Assembly: GCF_001514115.1 (NCBI RefSeq)
Contig: NZ_KQ948455.1
Coordinates: forward strand, 525,333-589,332
Length of the DNA stretch: 64,000 nucleotides
Reading direction: 5' to 3'
Origin: Streptomyces olivochromogenes
Lineage (GTDB): Bacteria > Actinomycetota > Actinomycetes > Streptomycetales > Streptomycetaceae
In this document: piece after piece, positions 34,508 to 43,313 of the stretch
Numbering within the stretch: the stretch's first letter is position 1
Layout: each line of letters begins with the position of its first letter
Made by a program: the position numbers and the translations under genes
The notes under the pieces: model-generated
What the model was told of the DNA's origin: nothing
What the model saw: the letters and a program-made list of their open reading frames with translations, nothing else
Databases searched by the model: none

Positions 34508-35134
34508 TCAGGGGGCGGGAGGTGTGCCTGTCAGGCCCAGGAGGAGGACCTGGGTGAACGCGCGGACCCACTCCTCGTCCGCGGGCTCCCCGCTGACGAG
34601 AGTGCGATGCACCACCGCCCCCGCGACCACGTCGAAGATGAGGTCCGCCGTACGCGCGGCGGCCTCGGGGTCGGACTCCGGAGGGAGTTCGCCGCGCGCG
34701 GTGGCCCGGGCCCGCCCCTCCACGACGAGCCGCTTCTGCCGGTCGACGATGGACGTGCGGATGCGCTCGCGCAGCGGCTCGTCACGGGTCGACTCGGCCA
34801 CCACCGCCATCAGGGCCGTCGCGGTCTCGGGCCGGTTCAGGAGCGCCGCGAACTGAAGCACCACGCCCTCGATGTCGGCGGCGAGGCTCCCGCGGTCGGG
34901 AAGTTCCAGTTCGTCGAAGAGGACGGCCACCGCGTCGACCACGAGCTCGTTCTTGCCCGCCCAGCGACGGTAGAGGGTCGTCTTGGCGACCCCGGCCCGG
35001 GTCGCCACGTCCCCCAACGTCAGCTTGGACCAGCCCAGTTCGACCAGCGCCGCCCGCGTCGCCTGCAGGATCGCGGCGTCCGCGGCAGCGCTGCGCGGGC
35101 GTCCCGTGCGGGGGGTGGTGGCGCGACTCTGCAT
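34508..35134 (-). CDS. TetR-family regulator
   Basis: A 208-residue protein, ATG start (MQSRATTPRTGRPRSAAAD). HTH LTLGDVATRAGVAKTTLYRRWAGKNELV lies near residue 40. The C-terminal all-helical domain is of the TetR_C_11 kind, by pattern. It is convergent with icmA and divergent from the thioredoxin-TPR gene. The 23-base dyad at 35236-35258 upstream may be its operator. Confidence 0.9.
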   Translation of the reverse strand: MQSRATTPRTGRPRSAAADAAILQATRAALVELGWSKLTLGDVATRAGVAKTTLYRRWAGKNELVVDAVAVLFDELELPDRGSLAADIEGVVLQFAALLNRPETATALMAVVAESTRDEPLRERIRTSIVDRQKRLVVEGRARATARGELPPESDPEAAARTADLIFDVVAGAVVHRTLVSGEPADEEWVRAFTQVLLLGLTGTPPAP

Positions 35135-35235
35135 GTCAGGACCTTATCCGCCGCTCCGGCCGACCAAATCAGGCGGTTGTGTGAAGTCGTGAGGGAGATC
35201 ACCGCGGTATGGCGGACAGGGGGGTCGCGGGACAG

Positions 35236-35258
35236 TTACGCTACGAGCCGTAGCGAAA
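35236..35258. promoter_or_regulatory. Inverted repeat CGCTACG-N3-CGTAGCG
   Basis: Perfect seven-base arms with TT/AA outer symmetry, in the 278-base divergent region between tetR and the thioredoxin-TPR gene, 102 bases from the tetR start. A plausible TetR operator. Confidence 0.65.
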
Positions 35259-35412
35259 GCTCGTACACAGTGACTCGTGGACGGGCGACAACCATGGGCG
35301 CCAGGTGGGGACCCGGCGCCCGACAGCACGGATCGAGTCGGGTCGCGTCGTAAAGCGGCCCGGCTTTCACAACGCTTTTCACACGTGCGCGAGGAAGGGG
35401 GAGGATGTACTC

Positions 35413-36390
35413 ATGCAGCCACGGAACATGTCCATGAGCGGAGTCGTCGACCTCGCCGCGGTGAAGGCGGCCCAGGAGGCCAAGGCGAAGGCGGAGCAGG
35501 CGCGCGCCGAAGCGGCCAGGCAGGGCGGCGGAGGCGGGGCCGTGTCTCCCGCCGGCCTCGTCATCGATGTCGACGAGGCGGGATTCGAGCGCGATGTCCT
35601 TCAGCGGTCCACCGAGGTTCCGGTCGTCATCGACTTCTGGGCCGAGTGGTGCGAGCCCTGCAAGCAGTTGAGCCCGGTGCTCGAACGGCTCGCCGTCGAG
35701 TACAACGGACGGTTCGTCCTCGCCAAGGTCGACGTCGACGCCAACCAGATGTTGATGCAGCAGTTCGGGATCCAGGGAATCCCGGCCGTGTTCGCCGTCG
35801 TGGCGGGGCAGGCACTGCCGCTCTTCCAGGGTGCGGCCGCAGAGGCGCAGATCCGCGGGACCCTCGACCAGCTCGTCGAGGTCGCCGAGCAGCGCTTCGG
35901 CCTGACCGGCCTGACGGTCGACCCCGACGGCGAGCCCGGCAGCGCCCCGGAGGTGCACGAGGTGCCGGCAGGGCCCTACGACGCGCTCCTGGAGGCCGCT
36001 GTACAGGCCTTGGACGCGGGTGACTTCGGCGGCGCCGTGCAGGCGTACAAGAACGTGCTGAGCGACGACCCGGGCAACACGGAGGCCAAGCTCGGCCTCG
36101 CGCAGGCCGAGTTGCTGCAGCGCGTGCAGGGTGCCGACCCGCTCCAGGTGCGCAAGGACGCCGCCGAGAAGCCCAAGGACGTGCCGGCGCAGATCGCGGC
36201 CGCGGACCTCGACCTGGTGGGCGGGCACGTCGAAGACGCGTTCGGGCGGCTCATCGACACGGTGCAGCGCACGGCGGGCGACGACCGGGATGCCGCACGG
36301 CTGAGGCTGTTGGAGCTCTTCGAGGTCGTGGGCGGCGACGATCCGCGGGTGATCGCGGCGCGCCGGGCGCTGGCGCGGGCGCTGTTCTGA
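35413..36390 (+). CDS. Thioredoxin-TPR fusion protein (CnoX/YbbN-like co-chaperone)
   Basis: A 325-residue protein, ATG after GGGAGGATGTACTC. Residues 1-45 are a flexible Ala/Glu-rich leader, and 50-155 a thioredoxin domain with active site WCEPC (C80, C83) and cis-proline GIPAV. The C-terminal 120 residues are helical repeats of TPR type (ALDAGDFGGAVQAYKNVL, GNTEAKLGLAQAEL). In E. coli the CnoX/YbbN relative is a holdase that hands substrates to GroEL. Here the CxxC is intact, so redox activity is likely. Single gene, cytoplasmic. Confidence 0.92.
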   Translation: MQPRNMSMSGVVDLAAVKAAQEAKAKAEQARAEAARQGGGGGAVSPAGLVIDVDEAGFERDVLQRSTEVPVVIDFWAEWCEPCKQLSPVLERLAVEYNGRFVLAKVDVDANQMLMQQFGIQGIPAVFAVVAGQALPLFQGAAAEAQIRGTLDQLVEVAEQRFGLTGLTVDPDGEPGSAPEVHEVPAGPYDALLEAAVQALDAGDFGGAVQAYKNVLSDDPGNTEAKLGLAQAELLQRVQGADPLQVRKDAAEKPKDVPAQIAAADLDLVGGHVEDAFGRLIDTVQRTAGDDRDAARLRLLELFEVVGGDDPRVIAARRALARALF

Positions 36391-37043
36391 TCGGCTCCCG
36401 GACCGGGCTCCGCCCGGTGTGCTGACCTGTTCCTAAACGCCGGGGCCTGTGATGCCCAGGTGAAAGATTTGCCGAGAGAGCGGCAGGTGGCCGCGCTTTA
36501 CCAAAACTTGGTAAACGCGGCCGCTGTTACTGGGAGTAAGTCAGGGGCGTTGATCTGTCGGATTCTGTCCGTGGATCAACTGTTTTGGTGTCCCCCTTGG
36601 TGCCACCCAGAGTTGCCGACCGATACCGCCGGGTCGTTGTTCGGTTATCCGGCCGTTACTAGCCAGTAACGAACCCCCTTGTGCGGGCGGCCAGAATGCA
36701 CCACGATCGGCGACGCTCGGTCCATTCCCCCTACCCCGACAGCCAATCGGGTCAAGGGGTTTTCTGGGTCCCCACCGAGTAGGGGCGGCGGCAGTGGCGC
36801 CGGCCCTTGGACAGGGGGGTCTCTGCTGTCAGGCGGAGCCTGTCCAGCAGGTTGTGCGTGATGTGTGTCAGGCGCGACCAGTGGTTGTCGCTCGGGGGTG
36901 ATCGCCGGTGATGTCGAGCGCACGTTCGACGAGTACGGGCGCTCTCCTTCCCGAGGACGTAGCACTTCTCCCATCCCTGCCCGGCTGAGCCGCCGACATG
37001 GGGCAGTCAGGGCCAGGAGATGTACGTCCGAGAAGGAGGAAAT
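36391..37043. other. 653-base non-coding region with several inverted repeats
   Basis: No frame has gene-like composition. Inverted repeats: TTTACCAA-AAC-TTGGTAAA at 36498-36516, extended by CCGCG...CGCGG with one bulged base; TTACT-GGG-AGTAA at 36527-36539; and CGTTACT-AGCC-AGTAACG at 36654-36671. Base composition from 36460 to 36680 is less GC-rich than the surroundings. It may hold long upstream control or a small RNA for the secreted-protein cluster. Confidence 0.6.
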
Positions 37044-37676
37044 ATGGAGTCCCAGGTGCGTGGCGGGACCAGATGGAAGCGGTTCGCGGTCGTGATGGTG
37101 CCCAGCGTGGCCGCCACGGCAGCGATAGGTGTCGCCCTCGCGCAGGGCGCTCTCGCCGCATCGTTCAGTGTGTCGGGTCAGTCGTTCAAGGTGACGGCGG
37201 ACTCGCTCCACGGAGAAGGCTTCTCGCAGTACGGAGCCATCGACTCGGGGTACACCCTCGACGGTCAGAAGACGGCTCACCCCGTCGCGGTCTCGGCGTT
37301 CAAGTCCGCGTCGATCACCAACATGTGCCAGTCCGTGGTTACCCCGAACATCCCGCTGCTCGGATCGGTCAGTCTGGTCCTGAAGGCGGGCGGCGGTGGC
37401 ACTCCGGTCCAGGCCGAGAACCTGTACATCGACGTCGAGGACCTGCAGGCTGACGCGGTGTTCCACAACATCGACATCGGTGTTGCGGCAAAGGACGCGA
37501 GCAAGGGTCCGGGCATCGCCAAGGGCGACCAGGCGAACCCGTACGGATTCGCCCAGCAGGCCGACTCGGCCGACCTGACCGATGTGAAGCAGACGGCGTG
37601 GGCGACCACCGCCGGTACGTTCAAGCTCAGCGGCCTGAAGATGTCGCTGTCCAAGGGCGTCAAGGAGTGCTACTAG
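37044..37676 (+). CDS. DUF6230-type secreted protein
   Basis: A 210-residue protein starting MESQVRGGTRWKRFAVVMV, with a near-ideal AAGGAGGAAAT before the ATG. Residues 1-38 are a signal peptide (WKRF, then a hydrophobic core, then AQGALAA). The mature part is beta-rich with two cysteines (NMCQSV and the terminal ECY), suggesting a disulphide. Older annotations, from memory, call such proteins cholesterol esterases, but no serine-hydrolase motif is visible, so I do not accept that. The next gene encodes a DUF6114 membrane protein, the usual neighbour. The function is not established. Confidence 0.85.
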   Translation: MESQVRGGTRWKRFAVVMVPSVAATAAIGVALAQGALAASFSVSGQSFKVTADSLHGEGFSQYGAIDSGYTLDGQKTAHPVAVSAFKSASITNMCQSVVTPNIPLLGSVSLVLKAGGGGTPVQAENLYIDVEDLQADAVFHNIDIGVAAKDASKGPGIAKGDQANPYGFAQQADSADLTDVKQTAWATTAGTFKLSGLKMSLSKGVKECY

Positions 37677-37684
37677 GCACTCCA

Positions 37685-37730
37685 GGGGCGGGCGGGGGAG
37701 CCGGCAGCTGCCTCGCCCGCCCCACTTTTT
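37685..37730 (+). terminator. Terminator after the DUF6230 gene
   Basis: Arms GGGGCGGGCG / CGCCCGCCCC followed after two bases by TTTTT. The large internal loop (19 bases) may fold further. Read-through to the DUF6114 gene is possible. Confidence 0.75.
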
Positions 37731-37796
37731 CCCGCAGTACGTGAACTTCTCAAGCGCGTACGTCTCACAGTAAAGCCGTTCCAGGGAGCCGTTTCC

Positions 37797-38426
37797 ATGA
37801 GCGCCGAGTCACCCGGGCAGAGCGAGCACTATCTCCAAGTCTTCCGGCGGAACTTCCGTACCTGGAGGGGCGATCGCCCGTTCTGGGCCGGCTTGTTCAT
37901 CCTGCTCGGCGGCTTCCCCATCGCCTACTTCCCGTATGCGAACCTCCAGATCGGCCACCTGACGCTGGCGATGTCCACCACCGCCGGCGCCGGCTCCCTG
38001 ATCATCGGCGTGCTGCTCTGGGTCCTGGGCATCAGTCTCTGGTTCCAGAAGCACGTACGGACCTTCGCCGGGGTCGCGGCGATCCTGCTCGCGCTGGTCT
38101 CCATCCCGGTGTCGAACCTCGGTGGCTTCCTCATCGGCTTCCTCTTCGCCATGACCGGCGGCGCGATGGCGGTCTCCTGGGTTCCTGGAGAGCCCGGCGA
38201 GGAGCAGCGCGTGCCGGTGCAGAAGAGCGAGGGCGGCGCCCCGGGCGCCCCCGACACCACCCCGAACACCCCGAACACCCACCTGCCGCAGAGCCCGGAG
38301 TCCACGGGCATCGAGCACGGTGCGGACAGCGCGGGTCCCGCGGTCGCCGACGAGTCGCGCGAGCCGAAGGACCTGTCAGGAATGAGCTCCGCCTACGGGG
38401 CGAACGGGAGGCACAGTGCCGGCTGA
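37797..38426 (+). CDS. DUF6114-type integral membrane protein
   Basis: A 209-residue protein (MSAESPGQSEHYLQVFRRNF), AGGGAG upstream. Four hydrophobic segments lie between residues 28 and 130 (FWAGLFILLGGFPIAYF, LTLAMSTTAGAGSLIIGVLLW, FAGVAAILLALVSI, GGFLIGFLFAMTGGAMAVSW). A Pro/Asn/Thr-rich polar tail follows. It overlaps the secreted Ser/Ala-rich gene by 11 bases, so the two are coupled. It probably assembles or holds the secreted neighbours at the membrane (inference). Confidence 0.85.
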   Translation: MSAESPGQSEHYLQVFRRNFRTWRGDRPFWAGLFILLGGFPIAYFPYANLQIGHLTLAMSTTAGAGSLIIGVLLWVLGISLWFQKHVRTFAGVAAILLALVSIPVSNLGGFLIGFLFAMTGGAMAVSWVPGEPGEEQRVPVQKSEGGAPGAPDTTPNTPNTHLPQSPESTGIEHGADSAGPAVADESREPKDLSGMSSAYGANGRHSAG

Positions 38427-39732
38427 CGAGGTGACCCGCGGGACCGAGGTGGACGAGTCCCGGGTGAGAACCGGGCCGCGCCACGCGGCCCCGAGGAAGC
38501 CGCTGTTCACCAGGTTCCATGTGCCCGCGGGCAAGGCCGTCGCCATCGCGGCGATGCCGACCGCGGTCCTCATGGGGATGGGGTTCACGCCGACACTCGC
38601 CCGGGCCGACGACCACTCGCCCGCCAAGAGCCTGACCGCCGACGAGTACCAGAAGTGCGTCGAGGCCGTGGACGGCAAGGACACGTCGGCCAGCCCGACT
38701 CCGTCCGCTTCGGCCTCCTCCTCTTCCTCGGCGAGCGCCTCCGCGTCCGCCGACAAGCCTGAGCCGACCCCCTCGGCCAGCACGTCCTCGTCCCCGGACA
38801 AGACCTCTTCGTCGGATTCAGGTTCCGACGACAAGGCCGGGTCCACGCCGACGCCGTCCGCGAGCAAGTCGGCGCAGAGCGGTGGCGGTGGCAGTACTTC
38901 GACGGCGACCCCGTCGGCGTCCGCGAGCAGCGGGGGCGACCTGCTGGGCACCATCGGCGACGCGATCACGGGCATCCTCACCGGCGGCAGCGACTCCACG
39001 GCGAGCGCCACCGCGAGCCCCACGCCGTCGGCCTCCGCGTCCGCCTCGGCGAGCGCGACCAAGGACACCGGCGACAAGACCACGTCCGACACGCTCAAGG
39101 ACACCACCGGCAAGGTGGCCGACACGGTCAAGAACACCGTGAAGGACACGACCGACACGGCGACCAAGGCGGCCGAGGACACCACCAAGGCGGTCAAGGA
39201 CGCGACCGACGCGGTCACGTCCCCCAGCCCTTCCGCGAGCTCCACCACCGACGCGGCCAACTGCCCGGTCGCCACCGACGCCGAGGGCGGCGTCGACAAC
39301 CCGGTGACCCTGCCCGACGACCCCTGGTACCTGAACGCCAGTTCGCTGCTCCTCAAGGGCGCGGACTACCAGGGCATCGTGAAGGTGAAGACCGCCAACG
39401 GCACCGTCAAGAAGGTCCTGAAGTACGTCATCTCCGACGGCACCGACATCGGCGACCTGCACCAGACGGTGAACGACACGCAGTCCGGCAAGACGTACCA
39501 CGTCCAGGCCGGCAGCGGTACGACGTCCACCATCCGTAACGGCAAGACGGTGATGTACACCGAGAGCATCTCCGGCAACCTGCTCGGCCTGATCCCGATC
39601 ACGTTCAGCCCGGACAACCCGCCGCCGCTGAACATTCCGCTGATCTACTTCACCAAGGTGAAGGTCGTACAGGCCGGCCAGTTCGGCGGAACACTGACCA
39701 TCCCCGGGCTGCACCAGTACGTGACCGGCTGA
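38416..39732 (+). CDS. Secreted Ser/Ala/Thr-rich protein with conserved C-terminal domain
   Basis: A 438-residue protein from a GTG start (PADEVTRGTEVDESR) after GGGAGG. A signal-type helix near residues 40-62 (VAIAAMPTAVLMGMGF) ends at LARADDH. Residues 85-275 are low complexity: first Ser/Ala/Pro-rich, then a Lys/Asp/Thr-rich stretch of repeated KDTT-like units (TKDTGDKTT, VKNTVKDTTDTATKA) with amphipathic character. The C-terminal 160 residues are a compact beta-rich domain (PWYLNASSLLLKGADYQGIV ... LHQYVTG). It overlaps the DUF6114 gene. The architecture suggests a wall-spanning stalk carrying a surface domain. Confidence 0.8.
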   Translation: MPADEVTRGTEVDESRVRTGPRHAAPRKPLFTRFHVPAGKAVAIAAMPTAVLMGMGFTPTLARADDHSPAKSLTADEYQKCVEAVDGKDTSASPTPSASASSSSSASASASADKPEPTPSASTSSSPDKTSSSDSGSDDKAGSTPTPSASKSAQSGGGGSTSTATPSASASSGGDLLGTIGDAITGILTGGSDSTASATASPTPSASASASASATKDTGDKTTSDTLKDTTGKVADTVKNTVKDTTDTATKAAEDTTKAVKDATDAVTSPSPSASSTTDAANCPVATDAEGGVDNPVTLPDDPWYLNASSLLLKGADYQGIVKVKTANGTVKKVLKYVISDGTDIGDLHQTVNDTQSGKTYHVQAGSGTTSTIRNGKTVMYTESISGNLLGLIPITFSPDNPPPLNIPLIYFTKVKVVQAGQFGGTLTIPGLHQYVTG

Positions 39733-39768
39733 CGGCCGGTCACGACCAAGACCCGTTCGGGAGCCGCA

Positions 39769-39822
39769 CAGGACTGTGGCCCGGTTCCTCCGCTCACGCG
39801 GAGGGGCCGGGCCACAGTCCTG
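39769..39822 (+). terminator. Very stable hairpin terminator
   Basis: Arms CAGGACTGTGGCCCGG / CCGGGCCACAGTCCTG with a nested CCTCCGC-TCAC-GCGGAGG hairpin, 37 bases after the stop of the secreted-protein gene. No U tract. Confidence 0.85.
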
Positions 39823-39878
39823 AACGGAGCGGAGCAGCTCGGCAGGCAAGCATGCGCGGCGGCGGGGGAGATGTTCTG

Positions 39879-40427
39879 ATGAGTGGCCTCTTCGACGGCC
39901 TGGGCCGGCTCGACCTGGACGCGCACGCGCGTCGTTGGTCGGCGGCGGGTACGGACGACGCCCATGGGGGCGTGAGCCAATGGGTGGCCGCGGCCCAGCA
40001 GTTCGCCGCCCGCATCCAGGCTGACCCGGCCGGGGTGAGCGACGAGCAGTGGCGGTCGATCGCCGAGGCGTGGACGGCCCTGCTGGCGGCCGCCGAGCGC
40101 GCGACCGGCACGCAGCGCAACGAATGGCTGTTGCGCGACCTGTGGCTCAGGTCCTGGCTGGTGCAGGAGGTGGGGCCGCGTGCGGACGTCCCCCTGTTCG
40201 ATCCCGGACCCGTGCTCGAACGAGCGCTGGACGCCATGCCGATGAGCCCGGAGGAGGCAGCCGAGCTCGCCCCGCGGTGGCGTGAGCTGGCGCATGCGCA
40301 GATGCGTGCGCTCCGGATGATCCGACTGCTGCTCGCGCCCGTGCACGCCCTGGCCCGGCTCCTTGCGGATCACCCGCGGTGGCGTGAGTTCGAGGCGTAT
40401 CAGCGGTTGGCCGGCGAGTTGCCGTGA
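39879..40427 (+). CDS. Conserved helical protein of unknown function
   Basis: A 182-residue protein; ATG at MSGLFDGLGRLDLDAH is nine bases past GGGGGAG, and an earlier in-frame ATG at 39852 is less likely. It is almost entirely helical and rich in Trp, Ala, Leu and Arg (AEAWTALLAAAERATG, LLRDLWLRSWLVQEVG, AHAQMRALRMIRLLLAP). The pattern is reminiscent of phasin-like or polyester-synthase-associated helical proteins, but I cannot assign it. Single gene facing pyruvate kinase across a terminator. Confidence 0.7.
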   Translation: MSGLFDGLGRLDLDAHARRWSAAGTDDAHGGVSQWVAAAQQFAARIQADPAGVSDEQWRSIAEAWTALLAAAERATGTQRNEWLLRDLWLRSWLVQEVGPRADVPLFDPGPVLERALDAMPMSPEEAAELAPRWRELAHAQMRALRMIRLLLAPVHALARLLADHPRWREFEAYQRLAGELP

Positions 40428-40446
40428 ACCGTCCGTGATCATCGAA

Positions 40447-40485
40447 CACTGAGGGCGCCCCCTGTCGCAGGAGGCGCCCTCAGTG
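40447..40485. terminator. Bidirectional terminator between convergent genes
   Basis: Perfect 13-base arms CACTGAGGGCGCC / GGCGCCCTCAGTG with a 13-base loop, located between the helical-protein gene and the pyk stop. Confidence 0.85.
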
Positions 40486-40503
40486 GCGTACGGGGGCCGC
40501 GGG

Positions 40504-41937
40504 TCAGGCGGTGCGGCCGCTCTCGCCCAGGTGGTGCACCCGGACCATGTTGGTGGTGCCGGGGACGCCGGGGGGCGAGCCGGCGGTCATCACGACGATG
40601 TCGCCGTCGTTGAACCGCTTGAGCTTCTGGAGCTCGTGGTCGACGAGGTCGACCATCTCGTCGGTGCTCTTCACGAACGGCACGACGTGCGACTCGACGC
40701 CCCAGCTCAGCGCGAGCTGGTTGCGGGTGCCCTCGTCGGTGGTGAAGGCCAGGATCGGCTGGGCCGCGCGATAGCGGGAGAGCCGGCGGGCGGTGTCACC
40801 GGACTTGGTGAAGGCGACCAGGCCCTTGCCGCCGAGGAAGTCGGCGATCTCGCAGGCGGCACGGGCGACCGAACCACCCTGCGTGCGCGGCTTCTTGCCG
40901 GGGACCAGGGGCTGCAGACCCTTGGAGAGGAGCTCCTCCTCCGCCGCCACGACGATCTTCGACATCGTCTTGACCGTCTCGATCGGGTACGCGCCCACAC
41001 TCGACTCGGCCGAGAGCATGACCGCGTCGGCGCCGTCGAGGATCGCGTTGGCGACGTCGGAGGCCTCGGCGCGGGTCGGGCGGGAGTTGGTGATCATCGA
41101 CTCCATCATCTGGGTCGCGACGATCACCGGCTTGGCGTTGCGGCGGCACAGCTCCACGAGGCGCTTCTGCACCATCGGGACCTTCTCGAGCGGGTACTCG
41201 ACGGCCAGGTCGCCACGGGCCACCATGACGGCGTCGAAGGCCGCGACGACGGCCTCCATGTTCTCGACCGCCTGCGGCTTCTCGACCTTGGCGATGACGG
41301 GGACCCGGCGGCCCTCCTCGTCCATCACCTTGTGCACGTCGTTCACGTCGTTGGCGTCACGCACGAAGGACAGGGCGACCATGTCGCAGCCCATCCGCAG
41401 CGCGAAGCGCAGGTCCTCGACGTCCTTCTCGGACAGCGCCGGCACGTTCACGGCCGTGCCGGGCAGGTTGATGCCCTTGTGGTCCGAGATCACACCGCCC
41501 TCGATGACGACCGTCTTGACGCGGGAACCGTCGACCTCGACGACCTTCAGCTCGACGTTGCCGTCGTTGATGAGGATCGGGTCGCCCTTGGAGACGTCAC
41601 CGGGCAGGCCCTTGTAGGTCGTGCCGCAGATGTGCTTGTCGCCGGGCACGTCCTCGGTGGTGATGGTGAACTCGTCACCGCGCACCAGCTCGACGGGTCC
41701 CTCGGCGAAGGTCTCCAGACGGATCTTCGGGCCCTGCAGGTCGGCGAGGACACCGATGGCCTTGCCGGTCTCGGCCGCGGCGGCCCGGACCCGGTCGTAG
41801 CGGCTCTGGTGCTCGGCCTGCGTGCCGTGGCTGAAGTTGAAGCGGGCCACGTTCATGCCGGCTTCGATCAGCGCGACGAGCTGCTCGTGGGAGTCGACCG
41901 CGGGGCCGAGAGTACAGACGATTTTCGAACGGCGCAT
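40504..41937 (-). CDS. pyk: Pyruvate kinase
   Basis: A 477-residue enzyme (MRRSKIVCTLGPAVDSHEQ) converting phosphoenolpyruvate and ADP to pyruvate and ATP. The N-terminal strand with CTLGPA and NVARFNFSHG is present, then the active-site region VIAKVEKPQAVENM with the catalytic lysine, MVARGDLAVEYPLEKV for metal binding, and PVIVATQMMESMI. The B domain inserts near residues 70-165. The C-terminal regulatory domain ends GTTNMVRVHHLGESGRTA. Single gene next to ackA-pta, in a glycolysis/acetate block shared with pfkA. Confidence 0.97.
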   Translation of the reverse strand: MRRSKIVCTLGPAVDSHEQLVALIEAGMNVARFNFSHGTQAEHQSRYDRVRAAAAETGKAIGVLADLQGPKIRLETFAEGPVELVRGDEFTITTEDVPGDKHICGTTYKGLPGDVSKGDPILINDGNVELKVVEVDGSRVKTVVIEGGVISDHKGINLPGTAVNVPALSEKDVEDLRFALRMGCDMVALSFVRDANDVNDVHKVMDEEGRRVPVIAKVEKPQAVENMEAVVAAFDAVMVARGDLAVEYPLEKVPMVQKRLVELCRRNAKPVIVATQMMESMITNSRPTRAEASDVANAILDGADAVMLSAESSVGAYPIETVKTMSKIVVAAEEELLSKGLQPLVPGKKPRTQGGSVARAACEIADFLGGKGLVAFTKSGDTARRLSRYRAAQPILAFTTDEGTRNQLALSWGVESHVVPFVKSTDEMVDLVDHELQKLKRFNDGDIVVMTAGSPPGVPGTTNMVRVHHLGESGRTA

Positions 41938-42056
41938 AGGGCGATCCTATCGGTTTGTTTCGCTACGGAATATTCCGTCTGGCGGAAGATACAAAGGGGC
42001 GCGCTGCCGCTCAGCTGAGGTGGCACCTGCCCCCCGTTCGAGGTGGCGTGTGCCGC

Positions 42057-43313
42057 TCAGATGAGGTCGTGGGACGCGCCCACGAGTGCGTAGGTCTGCG
42101 TGGCGATCTCCAGTTCCTCGTCGGTCGGCACCACGGCGACCGCGACCCGTGCGCCCTCGGGGGAGACGAGTCTGGGCCCGTCCCCTCGAGCCGCGTTCAG
42201 GTCGGCGTCGACCGCCAGGCCGAGTTCCTCCAGGCCGGCCACCGCCGCCTCGCGCACCGGAGCGGCGTTCTCGCCCACTCCGGCGGTGAAGGCGATCGCG
42301 TCCACCCGGCCCAGTACCGCGTAGTAGGCGCCGATGTACTTCTTCAGGCGGTGGATGTAGATGTCGAAGGCGAGCCGCGCCTGCTCGTCACCCTCGTCGA
42401 CACGGCGACGGATCTCCCGCATGTCGTTGTCGCCGCACAGACCGATCAGGCCGCTCTTCTTGTTCAGCAAAGTGTCGATCTCGTCCGTGGACATCCCGCC
42501 AACACGCATCAAATGGAAGATGACCGCGGGATCCACGTCGCCCGACCGCGTGCCCATGACCAGTCCCTCCAGCGGCGTGAGCCCCATGGAGGTGTCCACG
42601 CAGCGGCCGCCCCGTACGGCGGAGGCGGACGCGCCGTTGCCCAGGTGCAGCACGATGACGTTCACGTCCTCGGGGGCCCTGCCCAGGAGCTCGGCCGTCG
42701 CCCGGGACACATACGCGTGCGAGGTGCCGTGGAAGCCGTAGCGCCGGATGCGGTACTCGTCGGCGGTCGCCACGTCGATCGCGTAGCGCGCCGCCGACTC
42801 CGGCATCGTGGTGTGGAAGGCGGTGTCGAAGACGGCGACCTGGGGCAGGTCGGGGCGCAGCGCCTGGGCCGTACGGATACCGATCAGGTTCGCCGGGTTG
42901 TGCAGCGGGGCGACCGGGATCAGCCGCTCGATCTCGTCGAGCACGGCCTCGTCTATGACCGTGGGCGCGGTGAACCGCTGCCCGCCGTGCACCACCCGGT
43001 GGCCGATCGCGGCCAGCTCGGGGGAGTCCAGGCCGAGGCCGTCCTTGGCCAGCTCATCGGCGACGGCCTTGAGCGCGGCGGCGTGGTCGGCGATGGGGCC
43101 GATCGTCTCGCGGGTCTCGCCCGTGGTGAGCGCCGTGTGCTTGAGCCGGGAGGTGCTCTCGCCGATGCGCTCGACGAGGCCCATGGCGAGGCGGCTGCTG
43201 TCGCGCATGTCGAGCAGCTGGTACTTCACCGACGAGGAGCCGGAGTTGAGGACGAGGACGCGGGTGGCGGTCACTGCGGGGGTGCCTTCTGGGTCGAGGA
43301 TGGTGGTGGTCAT
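42057..43313 (-). CDS. ackA: Acetate kinase
   Basis: An ASKHA-fold enzyme making acetyl phosphate from acetate and ATP, or ATP in the reverse direction. ATG overlaps the pta stop (ATGA), giving 418 residues; GTG at 43274 (before TATRVLVLNSGSSS) gives a 405-residue protein closer to the family start. Signatures: LNSGSSSVKYQLL, GHRVVHGG, catalytic aspartate in QVAVFDTAFH, GFHGTSHAYVS, VLHLGNGASASAV and GLTPLEGLVMGTRSGD. With Pta it forms the acetate overflow/assimilation pathway, and the two are translationally coupled. Confidence 0.97.
   Translation of the reverse strand: MTTTILDPEGTPAVTATRVLVLNSGSSSVKYQLLDMRDSSRLAMGLVERIGESTSRLKHTALTTGETRETIGPIADHAAALKAVADELAKDGLGLDSPELAAIGHRVVHGGQRFTAPTVIDEAVLDEIERLIPVAPLHNPANLIGIRTAQALRPDLPQVAVFDTAFHTTMPESAARYAIDVATADEYRIRRYGFHGTSHAYVSRATAELLGRAPEDVNVIVLHLGNGASASAVRGGRCVDTSMGLTPLEGLVMGTRSGDVDPAVIFHLMRVGGMSTDEIDTLLNKKSGLIGLCGDNDMREIRRRVDEGDEQARLAFDIYIHRLKKYIGAYYAVLGRVDAIAFTAGVGENAAPVREAAVAGLEELGLAVDADLNAARGDGPRLVSPEGARVAVAVVPTDEELEIATQTYALVGASHDLI

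Noticed and set aside
36460..36669. 69-codon frame in the long non-coding interval
   Set aside because: Composition and lack of a ribosome site argue against it; it spans two of the inverted repeats.
37044..37676. Cholesterol esterase function for the DUF6230 protein
   Set aside because: No GxSxG nucleophile elbow or catalytic triad is visible in the 210 residues.
40483..42018. 511-codon plus-strand frame over pyk
   Set aside because: The minus strand encodes complete pyruvate kinase; the opposite frame is His/Asp/Val-rich low complexity.
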